Shown: positions 53,745 through 63,091 of the stretch, piece by piece | How positions within the stretch are numbered: position 1 is the stretch's first letter | Layout: each line of letters begins with the position of its first letter | Assembly: GCF_038443385.1 (NCBI RefSeq) | Contig: NZ_CP151726.1 | Location: forward strand, 2,542,001-2,606,000 | From: Stieleria varia | GTDB taxonomy: Bacteria > Planctomycetota > Planctomycetia > Pirellulales > Pirellulaceae | Length of the DNA stretch: 64,000 bases | Reading direction: 5' to 3' | Translations under genes and position numbers: made by a program | Notes under the pieces: generated by a model | What the model was told of the DNA's origin: nothing | The model's input: the letters and a program-made list of their open reading frames with translations, nothing else | The model's database searches: none

Positions 53745-54088
53745 ACCGTGACATCGAGTTCAAGCATTCCATCGCGTTGCTCCGCACTCATTGGTTTTCA
53801 AATACAAACCGACCAGGCTCATCAATCGTCTGTGCAATCGCATCACGATGAATTTGGCACAAAACATCAAGTTCAACCGCCAAGGCGCGACCGTTTCGAG
53901 TCACTCAAAGTGATTGCATCGCCTGCAATCGAACCAACCAAGAGCAAGACACCGCGTTGCTTACCCAAGTCACACTGGGCAATCTCGGCAACCAGCTAAA
54001 CCAGCAAGTCCTAGCTGGCAGCACCCCCAAGAAAGTAACCCTCAATCAACGTCCGCGTGCTCGGCAGAGGGTTCGGGATTTAAGAAGT
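53745..54088 (+). repeat. IS91 3' tail, copy A
   Basis: One of six copies of the non-coding tail that follows the IS91 transposase: ACATCGAGTTC start, TCACACTGGGCAATCTCGGC, a CTAGCTGGCAGC block, the stem ACCCTCAATCAACG...GAGGGTTCGGG and end TTTAAGAAGT. Confidence 0.85.
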
Positions 54089-54400
54089 CAAGTTCGGTTG
54101 AATCCCGAATCCCGAGTCTGACCCCGGCGAAGCCTTTCCGGCCCGCGAAGTCCTGCGTGCAAAGCTTGCTGTTAGTGATAACGCGTTTGAAACCAAGTAG
54201 TTACATTAATGACTGTGCCATTCGTGGATGAAACCAATTAGCCCTTCAGTACCGCCGCAGCAATCTAACCAATAGGGAACCAAGCGATGACTGAAAAACA
54301 TAATGAACCTCAGCAACCGGACCTCCGGAGCCTCAACGCTGCGCTCCGGGCAACGCAAGAAATCCAGCCAAAACCAATCCGATCTTCGCTTGTTTAAGGC

Positions 54401-55003
54401 CTAGCGACCGCAAGCCCACAAAAAATAAATAAGCATTCCCGGCGAGAGATTGATAAACGTATGCGTCAATACCAAGCTTAGCTTTGCATAGTGCCTTGCC
54501 CCCCAAATACACCATATCGCATTCAGTGTATGCAGAGAAAATATTGCGGCGATTGGGATAACAAATTGCAGTGTATCACCAACAATGGCAGCTAAGCGGA
54601 AAACGTCGATTCCACACGAGAGCTTAATCCCATGAAATAAAAAGGTGATCGCAGCGACGTAAGTCAGCACAGTAGCACCAGTCGTCGGTAGGATTCCCGA
54701 AAACCGCTTTGTACGCAATTGACCGCCGTGGTCACTCTTGACAGAGATCAAAATAATCAGCACGGCTAAAGTAGTAAACGCCAGGACTAATAAGGAATAA
54801 ATTCCAAGTGCGATACCCCTCGCGCTAGCAAATAACCAACTGGTAGATAGGTATCCCTGAAGTACCAACTGCCAAACCACGCAGTTTGTAGTCAATTTTG
54901 CAGCGAGCGTCCGAGGGACGCGAGCGTGATCGAATCGTGACTCTTTGGTGCGGGACTCGTCAAAGCTCTCTGGCGAGACGTAGGGATTAGGCGATGACTT
55001 CAT
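54401..55003 (-). CDS. Membrane protein, candidate immunity partner of RHS tip
   Basis: A 200-residue protein with four likely helices (about 68-93, 112-130, 140-158, 165-195). It begins MKSSPNPYVSPESFDES, the NPYxSP motif of planctomycete membrane proteins. Its ATG follows the stop of the RHS C-terminal gene with no gap (55004/55003), so they are co-transcribed. In polymorphic toxin loci the immunity gene directly follows the toxin tip; that position is the only basis for the role suggested. Confidence 0.7.
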   Translation of the reverse strand: MKSSPNPYVSPESFDESRTKESRFDHARVPRTLAAKLTTNCVVWQLVLQGYLSTSWLFASARGIALGIYSLLVLAFTTLAVLIILISVKSDHGGQLRTKRFSGILPTTGATVLTYVAAITFLFHGIKLSCGIDVFRLAAIVGDTLQFVIPIAAIFSLHTLNAIWCIWGARHYAKLSLVLTHTFINLSPGMLIYFLWACGR

Positions 55004-55860
55004 CTACATTACATGCGTTCCGATTCCGATCAACATCCCGAACGGACCAGCGGGCCGGGAGGGATCTACACATTTCTTCCCTGAATTCACGGGCCGAACG
55101 CGAAAATAGTAATTTGTATAGATTGATGTATTTCGAGCTCTATCGAGTGTTTTGGCGCAGTCATAGGCGGCAACATCGGCAGACCCATGCTCGCCGGTAG
55201 AGCAATTTGGAGAAACGCGATCCGCAGTCCCTGCACCAGGGGGATCATTTATTAAGAATCCTTGAGCGTCATAAACACACTGTGTACCATGTCCGCATCC
55301 AGAACTCCGCAGTTCATAATGCCCTCCGGGATGGTAGTTTCCCCATGCCTGAGTAACGCCAAATACTCCAGACATATCTGAGAAACTCCATGAAGACGGG
55401 TCGGGGTTGCATTTATATATTCCGCCACCAACTACGAGAGCTGAAGCATCGCAATTCTTTTTCACGCATCTAATAGTGCAAGGACATGCGGGTAGCTTTC
55501 CAATCCAAGAATTTAGCTCGCGGAGTTCTCTCATGTACCAAAGGTACATGTTGTTACCGGTGCATGGCGAAGGCGCCGGGTTGAAAGTTGGTGTCGCAGG
55601 TGGAGTTGGTCCCGGCCCTCCCGAAGGCCCAATGGCGTCATCGTAAGCATCTGCTGCGGGGCCTGATGGGTGCCACGGAGATGAAGCAAGAATTGGAGAC
55701 CATGCCCATCCGTCATGATCCAAACGTGCTGCAGGGCTCCCACCAAGGAACTCGTAGAACTCAAACCCAAAAGATGGATCTTTATTTGGATCTCTGGAGC
55801 AAGACTCCACTTGAGTGACTGCGTTGAAGGTGCAGTGGCGTTTGAGGCGGTGGGGCGTTG
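55004..55860 (-). pseudogene. RHS-protein C-terminal tip, 5'-truncated
   Basis: The frame contains FYEFLGGSPAARLDHDGWAW, the end of the RHS core (normally LYEFLxxxPxxxxDPDG), followed by about 230 residues of variable tip: a Pro/Gly linker (GPSGGPGPTPPATPTFNP), many cysteines (PCTGNN, ACPCTIRCVKKNCD, SGCGHGTQC, NCSTGEHGSADVAAYDCAK) and GVFGVTQAWGNYHPGG. The tip resembles a secreted, disulfide-rich domain; no known toxin fold is recognised. Upstream of about 55860 RHS sequence is missing and the frame runs into the recombinase region, so the large RHS core has been lost. Confidence 0.7.
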
Positions 55861-55997
55861 GTAAGACGTGATTTCGCACGGGCTGATGGCAACGACGACT
55901 TCCCCCGCGCGCGTGGGCGACGGTGACGGGTTGGCGGCGGGGGATTTTTTGTCGGCGTTGCATGTGACTCATTGTACGGCATCCAACTGCGATGCGG

Positions 55998-56906
55998 TTA
56001 GTCTTCTTTTCGCTCTGCCGGATGCGTTTTGTCATGGATTTCCTGCAACCTGCGGATCGACGTTCTGGCGTAGACCTGCGTCGTGTCGCTCTTGGCGTGT
56101 CCCAGGATCTGCTGGATCAACGTCAAGTCCGCGCCGTTCTCGTGCATCAGTGTCGCCATCGTGTGTCGGTAGATGTGACACGCTCCCGGCTTGTCGATGC
56201 CGGCGGCTTGGATGTAACGGCGACCGTACTCCGTGATCGTGTCCGGCTCGAACTCCGTGCCGTGGATCGTCAGGAACAGCGTGTTGTCGCTCGCGGGGGT
56301 TGAGAACTTGTCGCGGACGCCTTCGACGTAGCGGGCGATCCAGAGCAACGCTCTGGTGCCGATCGGGATGTAGCGGTCCTTTTGGCCTTTGCCCCGATCG
56401 ATGAACAACGCCCGACGGTCGACTTGGATCTCGTCCAGACGTAGCGCACAGAGTTGGAAACGGCGGATGCCGGTGGAGTAGAACGTTTCCAGGATGGCAC
56501 GATCACGTAGACCGATGGGCGTCGTTACGTCGGGCTGGGCGAGCACTTGCTCGACTTCGTCAGCCGTCAGGATCGCTTTGGGAAGCGTCTTGGGTTGCCG
56601 GGGGAGCTCCAAGTCGGCGGCGGGACTGAACGCGATGTGGTTCATCTTGGCGAGCCAGGCGAAGTACGTTCGTATTTCTTTGAGCGCAAGATGCTGACTG
56701 CCCCAACTCAACGGCTGGCCGTTGGATTTGCGGTACCGGTACAGGTGACGTTGGTAGCTTTCCAAGATCGGCTTGGTGATGTGGATCGCGCACGTCAGGT
56801 CGCGGTCTTGGCACCAGATCGCAAAGCCGCGAACGTAGGTGATTCGCTTCTTGATCGTCGCTTCGCTGTAGTTGCGAATGCGAAGCCGATCGGTGTGCTC
56901 GACCAA
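55998..56906 (-). CDS. Tyrosine recombinase (XerD-like), possibly N-truncated
   Basis: A 302-residue tyrosine recombinase with a SAM-like N-domain (about 10-95) and a catalytic domain. All catalytic residues are present: Arg148 (STGIRR), Lys173 (RGKGQKDR), His244 and Arg247 (HIYRHT), His270 (LGHA) and Tyr279. It lacks the extra helix of integron integrases. The start is uncertain: TTG at 56906 is used, but the frame continues upstream as DPRGFYRLL to a TAG near 56952, which looks like natural N-terminal sequence cut short. No recombination site is recognised. Linked to mobile DNA on both sides. Confidence 0.82.
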   Translation of the reverse strand: MVEHTDRLRIRNYSEATIKKRITYVRGFAIWCQDRDLTCAIHITKPILESYQRHLYRYRKSNGQPLSWGSQHLALKEIRTYFAWLAKMNHIAFSPAADLELPRQPKTLPKAILTADEVEQVLAQPDVTTPIGLRDRAILETFYSTGIRRFQLCALRLDEIQVDRRALFIDRGKGQKDRYIPIGTRALLWIARYVEGVRDKFSTPASDNTLFLTIHGTEFEPDTITEYGRRYIQAAGIDKPGACHIYRHTMATLMHENGADLTLIQQILGHAKSDTTQVYARTSIRRLQEIHDKTHPAERKED

Positions 56907-56995
56907 CAGGCGATAGAAGCCGCGTGGATCGTTGGTGTCGCCGGGACACTAAAAACTCCCATGCCCTCTCCGGAGAGTCGGAGACCGGAGACTTA

Positions 56996-57934
56996 TCAAG
57001 ATTCCCTGTCGCGCAGTCGCTTCTGAAGGTCTGACATTCGCTTCGTAAGTGCATCGATGCCTTGCGGAAGCAGTTCCCCGTCACCAGTGGGGGCCTCTCC
57101 CAAGAGCTGCTCGAGAAGCTGGATTTGGCCTGCTAATTTGCCTTCCTCACGTCCTTCCTCACGTCCTTCCTCACGTCCTTCCTCGCGCCCTTCCTCACGT
57201 CCTTCCTCGCGTCCTTCCTCACGGGCACCTGAAATGGCCCACTCATAGTCTCTTTGAGCCTTTTCGCGTTGATCGTACATTTGCTTGTCTTCCGTTTTAG
57301 CGGAGATGGTTTCTATCGTGGAAATCGCTGGCTCAAACTCGATCCCGGGGAGCAATCGGCGGAGAGCTTCCCCGTCGTAATCCTGGGCGTGTAGCAACAG
57401 GAATACCCATTGATTCAGTTTACTCGCCCTGGAGATCGTCTGCTCTGCCAAGGCATACTTCGTCAATTCTACCGTGTGGACTTCGATCCCGTTGGAAATT
57501 GAACGACCGCTCCGTTGGTCCAGGAGCTGAAAACGGTGGTAAGCTTGGGTGGTTTGGGAGAAAAGAACGCGGCTGAGCAGACAAATTGAGATCGAGGGCG
57601 CGGCCAGGGCGTAGTTTCCGCCTTTGGACAGTTGGTCGACGTACATGCTACAGGCATAGTAAACCAGTCGCTCGATCAGGCCCGCATAGACCGATACTTG
57701 CATCTCCACATTGAGCATGCGACCAGAGGAATCGCGGCAACGGATATCGAGCACAATCAGTTTGCTTTCGGCAAACTCCTGGTAGCTGAAAGGATTAAGA
57801 ATCTCGACGGAAACGATCGGTCGATCGAGATCGAGGATGGCATTGAGCAACCCGATCAACGCAGCAGAGTTTTGTGGAGAACCAAAGATTTTTTTGAAGG
57901 CAAAATCAACGGTCGGTCGAATTCCGAGCGGCAT
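56996..57934 (-). CDS. Rpn/PD-(D/E)XK transposase-like nuclease with repeat hinge
   Basis: A 312-residue protein of the Rpn (recombination-promoting nuclease, PDDEXK_2) family. It starts IRPTVDFAFKKIFGSPQN; LIVLDIRCRDSSG with LNVEMQV gives the D...ExQ nuclease motif. ATG 57934 is preferred because it starts right at the domain; a longer open frame upstream is not protein-like. Near the C-terminus is a tandem GREE array (seven 12-bp units), followed by a helical end (IQLLEQLLGEAP...MSDLQKRLRDRE). Such repeats vary in number between strains in this family. Confidence 0.87.
   Translation of the reverse strand: MPLGIRPTVDFAFKKIFGSPQNSAALIGLLNAILDLDRPIVSVEILNPFSYQEFAESKLIVLDIRCRDSSGRMLNVEMQVSVYAGLIERLVYYACSMYVDQLSKGGNYALAAPSISICLLSRVLFSQTTQAYHRFQLLDQRSGRSISNGIEVHTVELTKYALAEQTISRASKLNQWVFLLLHAQDYDGEALRRLLPGIEFEPAISTIETISAKTEDKQMYDQREKAQRDYEWAISGAREEGREEGREEGREEGREEGREEGREEGKLAGQIQLLEQLLGEAPTGDGELLPQGIDALTKRMSDLQKRLRDRES
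57141..57224 (-). repeat. 12-bp tandem repeat in rpn gene, seven units
   Basis: Seven units of CCTTCCTCACGT or close variants (units 4 and 6 have CGC for CAC) run from 57141 to 57224. On the coding strand each unit reads REEG. All units keep frame. Confidence 0.92.
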
Positions 57935-58197
57935 AGATGGCTTCCAAGCATAGGCACAACGGACGAACACGAACTCCATGTTACACAAATCAGAGCCATG
58001 GAGAGGGAGACATCGCGCCACTAGGCCGGTTCACTGCCGGCACCTTGGGACGCGGCCAAGTCCTGGTTTGCCTGCGGCGTGTTTCCCGCTACCGGTGTTG
58101 CTTTTGGAATCCTCGGTCGGCTAACACGAAACCGTGACGACGTCGCACCAGTCGGCTTAGACGCCTGATGACCTGTTATCAGCCGAAAAAGACGTGG

Positions 58198-58252
58198 GGC
58201 AGGTTTTTAACCTGCCGAGCTGACGGGAAATCTGGCAGGCTAAAAACCTGCC
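58198..58252. repeat. Paired GGCAGG hairpins before IS91 copy B
   Basis: GGCAGGTTTTTAACCTGCC (58198-58216) and GGCAGGCTAAAAACCTGCC (58234-58252): two small palindromes that also pair with each other. The remaining part of 57935-58276 shows no gene. Confidence 0.75.
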
Positions 58253-58276
58253 ACACGGAGCAACGGATAAGGAGAA

Positions 58277-59083
58277 TTGCGATTGCCGATAAACCTGGCG
58301 GACGAGTCGGCTTTGCGGTCCGTTTTGGCAACAGTGCAAAATAAAGACTGGATCGCCGACATCCAAGGCACGCCGCCTGAGTATCGTGGCCAAAGCGAGA
58401 ATCAACACGTCTTCGGATACTTGGCCAAGTACGTGGCGGGGGTGGCGATTGGTGACGGGCGATTGATCCGTGTCAAAGATGATGAGGTGGTGTTCGACGC
58501 GAAGGACTATCGCGACATGTCGCGTGTGGAAGTATCGATGCCGCCAAAAGAGTTCTGCTACGCGTTCTCGCGGCACATTCTGCCGCATGGAATGCCACGC
58601 ACCCGCTACGCAGGCTGCTTCGCCCCCAACGTACGTAAAAAGTACCTGGAGTTGTGTCGCAAGCTGTGGAAGCAATCGCATCCCGAATCCGAAGACCCTT
58701 TGGAGTTGGATTCGCAATCGCCTTTGGAAGAATCAACAACCAAGGAACCTCACGACTATCGCTGCAAGAAGTGCAACGGCTTGGTCGACCCGGCCGGCCA
58801 GTTGGAAGGATCGCTGACGGTCTCGCTGTTGGCGGTCGCGCATTGGGTGGTGACATGGCAGCAGACGCAAGCCGCATCGACTCAGGTTGTTCCGCATTGG
58901 CGACGGGCACTCGCAGAAGTGATTAAGCTGCGTTGCACGCTGCCGAGCAAGAACGCATTCATCAATGGCATGCGATCTGGACTGATTCAGCCTGATGCTC
59001 ATTGGTTGAGCCTGATCGAACAGGCGATCGAATTGGTGAGCGAAGAAGTAGAGTGGCCCGAAGCAACCGTGAGGCCACCGTGA
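58277..59083 (+). pseudogene. IS91 transposase C-terminal part, copy B
   Basis: About 268 residues from NKDWIADIQGTPPEYRGQSE to the natural end RPP. It runs without a break through HGMPRTRYAGCFAPNVRKKY, LWKQSHPES and a second zinc knuckle CKKCNGL. The N-terminal zinc domain and the HUH region are absent. It provides the reference for recognising the insert and deletion in copies A and C. Confidence 0.85.
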
Positions 59084-59420
59084 CATCGAGTTCGAATCAT
59101 CAATCTCGTCGTCCCGCACCCATCGGTTTTCAAACACAAACCGATCAGGCTCATCAATCGTCGATGCACTCGCATCACGATGAAATTGGCACCAAACAGA
59201 AAGTTCAACCGCCAAGACGTGACCGTTTCGTGTCGCTCAGAGTGATCACATCGTCTGCAATCCAGCCAACCAAGAGCAAGAAACCGCGTTGCTTACCCAA
59301 GTCACACTGGGCAATCTTGGCAACCAGGTAAACCAGCAAAATCTAGCTGGCAGCACCCCAAAGAAAGAAACCCTCACTCAACGTCTGCGCGCTCTGCAGA
59401 GGGTTCGGGATTTAAGAAGT
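58277..59420 (+). mobile_element. IS91-type element, copy B (5'-truncated)
   Basis: Holds the C-terminal half of the transposase and the full tail; ends GGGATTTAAGAAGT at 59420, followed by GAAC (59421-59424). It begins within the transposase, with no identifiable left end. This copy lacks the 830-bp insert and so shows the undamaged C-terminal sequence. Confidence 0.8.
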
Positions 59421-59663
59421 GAACGCACAGGCAATAGAAAGCCGCGGAGGCGGCGGAAGCGTAAAGCCTGGGACGTAAGTCCCAGGTCTCGTTCCGCAAC
59501 GATCCCGATTGAGCCCCGAAGGTGGCGACAGATTGCGGGCGATATCGTGCCCTATCTGTCGCCGCTCCGCGGCTTTCGCAATCGGCAATGTGGCACCCCA
59601 TGGGGCTGACGCCCCATGCTTTACGCTGCCGTCGCATCCGCGACTATCCACGACTCGGCTTTT
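59421..59663. other. Hairpin-rich spacer between IS91 copies B and C
   Basis: No gene. GCCTGGGACGTAAGTCCCAGG (from about 59467), a GAGCCCCGAAGGTGGCGACAG segment and CCATGGGGCTGACGCCCCATG (about 59597) are hairpin elements; the last is related to the one in the 260-bp repeats near 11.5 and 12.2 kb. Confidence 0.55.
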
Positions 59664-59715
59664 AAAACCCCCTTCCCCTTATTGCGATTAAAACCCCCTT
59701 CCCCTTATTGCGATT
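59664..59715. repeat. Perfect 26-bp tandem duplication at IS91 copy C left joint
   Basis: The 26-bp unit AAAACCCCCTTCCCC + TTATTGCGATT occurs twice (59664-59689, 59690-59715) and ends exactly where IS91 transposase sequence (CTGCTCTCCTGGGCGATCGG) begins. Confidence 0.92.
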
Positions 59716-61312
59716 CTGCTCTCCTGGGCGATCGGTTGCGACTACTTGCACCAAGTCGTGACCGTGCCGCATGAACTCAACGATCTGATCGCCGCCAACC
59801 AAGGCACAGCGCCGGAGTACCGTGGCCAGAGCGAGAATCAGCACGTCCTCGGCTACCTGGCCAAGTACGTGGCGGGCGTGGCGATTGGTGATCGGCGATT
59901 GATCCGCGTCAACGATCACGAGGTGGTGTTCGACGCGAAGGACTATCGCGACAAGTCGCATGTGGAAGTGTCGATGCCGCCCAAGGAGTTCTGCTACGAG
60001 TTCTCCCGACACATCCTGCCGCACGGGATGCCACGCACCCGCTAGGGACGTGAAAAGAATTGTTGCTGCCTATGGCCGTGAAGCGGTCTCAGACGGTAGC
60101 CGGCGATAGAGCGTAGCGATCATCGCCGGTTCATTCGGTCTGACGAGAACCGACCCCGGAGGCAGTCGCAGCCCAGATTCCGAGAAGCCTGCGACACCCT
60201 GCGGGGTCGATTCAACATGGTCGTCGCATACCACGGGTGCGCCTTCGGCGACCCGTGGTTACCTTCTGCGATCCCTCGCGGGATCCAATTTAATCGCGTT
60301 AGAAACCCCGCTCCCCTTTTCGAAGAAGTACTCCGATTAGTGTTCGATCAGTGAAGATTAGTGGTTCTGCTTCTCTTGAAGTACGATCCGTTTTCACGTT
60401 TGCGATGCGTCGTTATTAATCAGCAAGCCGACCTGTATCTCACTGGCTTGAGTGTGGTTTGTTTTTGGGAACACTAATTGGCACTAATCGAACACTAATC
60501 AGCAGAACTGCAAGCAGGCTGGATGAAGGCGGCTGGCCAGCAGTTACCGGCAAGGCAGGATTTGGTTCTGTATTTGGGGGAGACAAGCTTCGCGAGCATT
60601 CAGATCAGCGGAAGAAGCTAGCCCTCCCCTTCCCCTTTTCGAAGAACTCAGTTGGCGAAGTGCGATTTGGTAGAAGATTACTGGTAGAAGATTACTGGTA
60701 GCGACTGCACGGGCGAGCCGTTTTCTGTGACATTTTCTACCAGTAATCTTCTACCATCTCCGGTCTGAACCATTGAGCGCCGCGCAAAATATTCGAGAGT
60801 GGACTCTGACTCTGTTGCGGAAGAATCGCAGAAGTGTGCGTCTGTCACAAAACTCTAGAAAATTCCCTTCCCCTTTCCAAGTACGCCGCACGCTGTGGAA
60901 GCAATCGCATCCCGAATCGGACGACCCGACAGAGTTGGATTCGCAATCGCCTTTAGAAGAATCAACAACCAAGGAACCTCACGACTATCGCTGCAAGAAG
61001 TGCAACGGCTTGGTCGACCCGGCCGGCCAGTTGGAAGGATCGCTGACGGTCTCGCTGTTGGCGGTCGCGCACTGGGTGGTGACATGGCAGCAAGCGCAAG
61101 CCACAACGACTCAGGTTGTTCCCCATTGGCGACGGGCACTGGCTGCGGTGATCGGGCAGCGGATATCGATGCCAAGCAAGAACGCATTCATCAATGGCAT
61201 GCGATCTGGACTGATTCAGCCTGATGCTCATTGGTTGAGCTTGATCGAACAGGCGATCGAATTGGTGAGCGAAGAAGTAGAGTGGCCCGAAGCAACCGCG
61301 AGACCACCGTGA
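59716..61312 (+). pseudogene. IS91 transposase, broken copy C
   Basis: Starts inside the transposase (LLSWAIGCDYLHQVVTVPHE), shows the same jump LIAANQ-GTAPEYRG, the same stop after PRTR and the same insert as copy A, then resumes at LWKQSHPES to RPP. One extra 14-bp unit (TAGAAGATTACTGG) is present in the insert (60671-60698) compared with copy A. Confidence 0.85.
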
Positions 61313-61649
61313 CATCGAGTTCAAATTATCAATCGCGTTGTTCCGCACCCATTGGTTTCCAAACACAAACCGATCAGGCTCATCAATCGTCTATGCAATC
61401 ACATCACGATGAAATTGGCACCAAACAGCAAATTCAACCGCCCTGGCGAGACCGTTTCGAGTCACTCAGAGAGATCGCATCACCTGCAATCGAACCAACC
61501 AAGAGCAAGAAACCGCGTTGCTTACCCAAGTCACACTGGGCAATCTCGGCAACCAGCTAAACCAGCAAAATCTAGCTGGCAGCGTCCCAAAGAAGAAAAC
61601 CCTCAATCAACGTCTGCACGCTTGCAGGAAGGTTCGGGATTTAAGAAGT
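59716..61649 (+). mobile_element. IS91-type element, copy C (duplicate of copy A)
   Basis: From 59716 to about 61315 nearly identical to 50909-52495, including the internal deletion and the 830-bp insert, which shows that the damage predates the duplication. It lacks the ISAs1. Tail ends at 61649, followed by GAAC (61650-61653). Confidence 0.85.
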
Positions 61650-61717
61650 GAACTTTTCGTAACCTGCTACTGACTCGATTCAACCCCCGTCCCGTTTTCT
61701 CGTCCGTTTTCTCGTCT

Positions 61718-62079
61718 CGAAGCAACCGCGAGACCACCATGACATCGAGTTCAAATCATCAATCGCGTTGTTTCGCACTCATTGGTTTTCAAACACAAAC
61801 CGATCAGGCTCATCCATCATCTATGCGATCGCATCACGATGAATTTGGCACCAAACAGCAAGTTCAACAGCCACGGCGTGACTGTTTCGAGTCACTCAGA
61901 GTGATCGCATCGACTGCAATCGAGCCAACCAAGAACAAGAAACCGCGTTGCTTACCCAAGTCACACTGGGCAATCTCGGCAACCAGCTAAACCAGCAAAA
62001 TCTAGCTGGCAGCCAACCAAAGAAAGAAACCCTCAATCAACGTCCGCGCGCTCGCGGGAGGGTTCGGGAATTAAGAAGT
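61718..62079 (+). mobile_element. IS91 tail fragment, copy D
   Basis: Contains only the last few transposase codons (GAAGCAACCGCGAGACCACC) and the tail; ends TTAAGAAGT at 62079, followed by GAAC. The left joint is a CCCGTCCCGTTTTCTCGT tract with a partial duplication (61683-61717). Confidence 0.8.
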
Positions 62080-62181
62080 GAACGTTGCGTAACCGGCTAC
62101 TGATTCGATTCAACCCCCGTCCCGTTTTTCCGTTTCCGTCCCGTTTTTCCGTTTCGATTTAACCCCCGTCCCGTTTTCTTT

Positions 62182-62348
62182 CCTGCAATCGAACCAACCA
62201 AGAGCAAGAGACCGCGTTGCTTACCCAAGTCACACTGGGCAATCTCGGCAACCAGGTAAGCCAGCAAAATCTAGCTGGCAGCCACCCAAAGAAAGAAACC
62301 CTCAATCAACGTCTGCGCGCTGGTCGGAGGGTTCGGGATTTAAGAAGT
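62182..62348 (+). mobile_element. IS91 tail fragment, copy E
   Basis: Last 167 bp of the tail (from CCTGCAATCGAACC), ending TTTAAGAAGT at 62348 with GAAC after it. The left joint has three CCCGTCCCGTTTT tracts (62115-62177). Confidence 0.8.
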
Positions 62349-62365
62349 GAACGCAAAGCCTCATC

Positions 62366-62473
62366 GTACCCACCCCGACCCACCAATCAAAGAGGCCTGA
62401 CCCCTTTGATTTAGTTTGATTTCGTGCCCACCCCGACCCACCAATCAAAGAGGCCTGACCCCTTTGATTTCGT
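62366..62473. repeat. Direct repeat with AATCAAAG-CTTTGATT palindrome
   Basis: About 48-bp unit CCCACCCCGACCCACCAATC + AAAGAGGCCTGACCCCTTTG occurs at 62366-62413 and 62424-62473, followed by a third partial CCCCTTTGATTTCG (62477-62490) at the left joint of copy F. Confidence 0.85.
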
Positions 62474-62492
62474 TGACCCCTTTGATTTCGTC

Positions 62493-63091
62493 CTCGCTGT
62501 TGGCGGTCGCGCACTGGGTGGTGACATGGCAGCAGACGCAAGCCGCATCGACTCAGGTTGTTCCCCATTGGCGACGGGCACTGGCTGCGGTGATCGGACA
62601 GCGGATATCGATGCCAAGCAAGAACGCATTCATCAATGGCATGCGATCTGGACTGATTCAGCCTGACGATCATTGGTTGAGCTTGATCGAGCAGGCGATC
62701 GAATTGGTGAGCGAAGAAGTAGAGTGGCCCAAAGCAACCGCGAGACCACCGTGACATCGAGTTCAAGCATTCCATCGCGTTGTTCCGCACCCATTGGTTT
62801 TCAAACACAAACCGACCAGGCTCATCAATCGTCTATGCAATCGCATCACGATGAATTTGGCACGAAACATCATGTTCAACCGCCAAGGCGCGACCGTTTC
62901 GAGTCACTCAAAGTGATTGCATCGCCTGCAATCGAACCAACCAAGAGCAAGACACCGCGTTGCTTACCCAAGTCACACTGGGCAATCTCGGCAATCAGCT
63001 AAACCAGCAAAATCTAGCTGGCAGCGTCCCAAAGAAAGAAACCCTCACTCAACGTCTGCGCGCTCGCAGGAGGGTTCGGGATTTAAGAAGT
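62493..63091 (+). mobile_element. IS91 fragment, copy F
   Basis: Last 88 transposase codons (from CTCGCTGTTGGCGGTCGC, ending RPP at 62754) plus the tail, ending TTTAAGAAG-T at 63091 with GAAC at 63092-63095. No start codon of its own. Confidence 0.82.

Larger units (their letters stand above)
50576..54088 (+). mobile_element. IS91-type element, copy A (chimeric, carries ISAs1)
   Basis: The left edge is the CCTTTTAAGG joint at 50576-50585. Contents: transposase N-part (50607-51239), an 830-bp foreign insert (51240-52071), transposase C-part (to 52492), an ISAs1 element (52496-53744) and the 3' tail with stem ACCCTC...GAGGGTT and end GGGATTTAAGAAGT (54088). CAAG follows directly (54089-54092), one of the two known IS91 target tetranucleotides. 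Confidence 0.8.

Noticed and set aside
55998-56906. The intact tyrosine recombinase as the integrase of the cassette array
   Set aside because: It lies 44 kb away, lacks the integron-integrase-specific insert before the HxxR box and ends differently from the remnant at 11.9 kb.
57147-57224. Regularly spaced repeats considered as CRISPR
   Set aside because: The units are 12 bp, contiguous and in frame with the rpn coding sequence.
61231-61990. Short plus-strand frames in the IS91 tails, repeated in each copy
   Set aside because: They are out of frame with the transposase, lack ribosome-binding sites and recur only because the tail is repeated.
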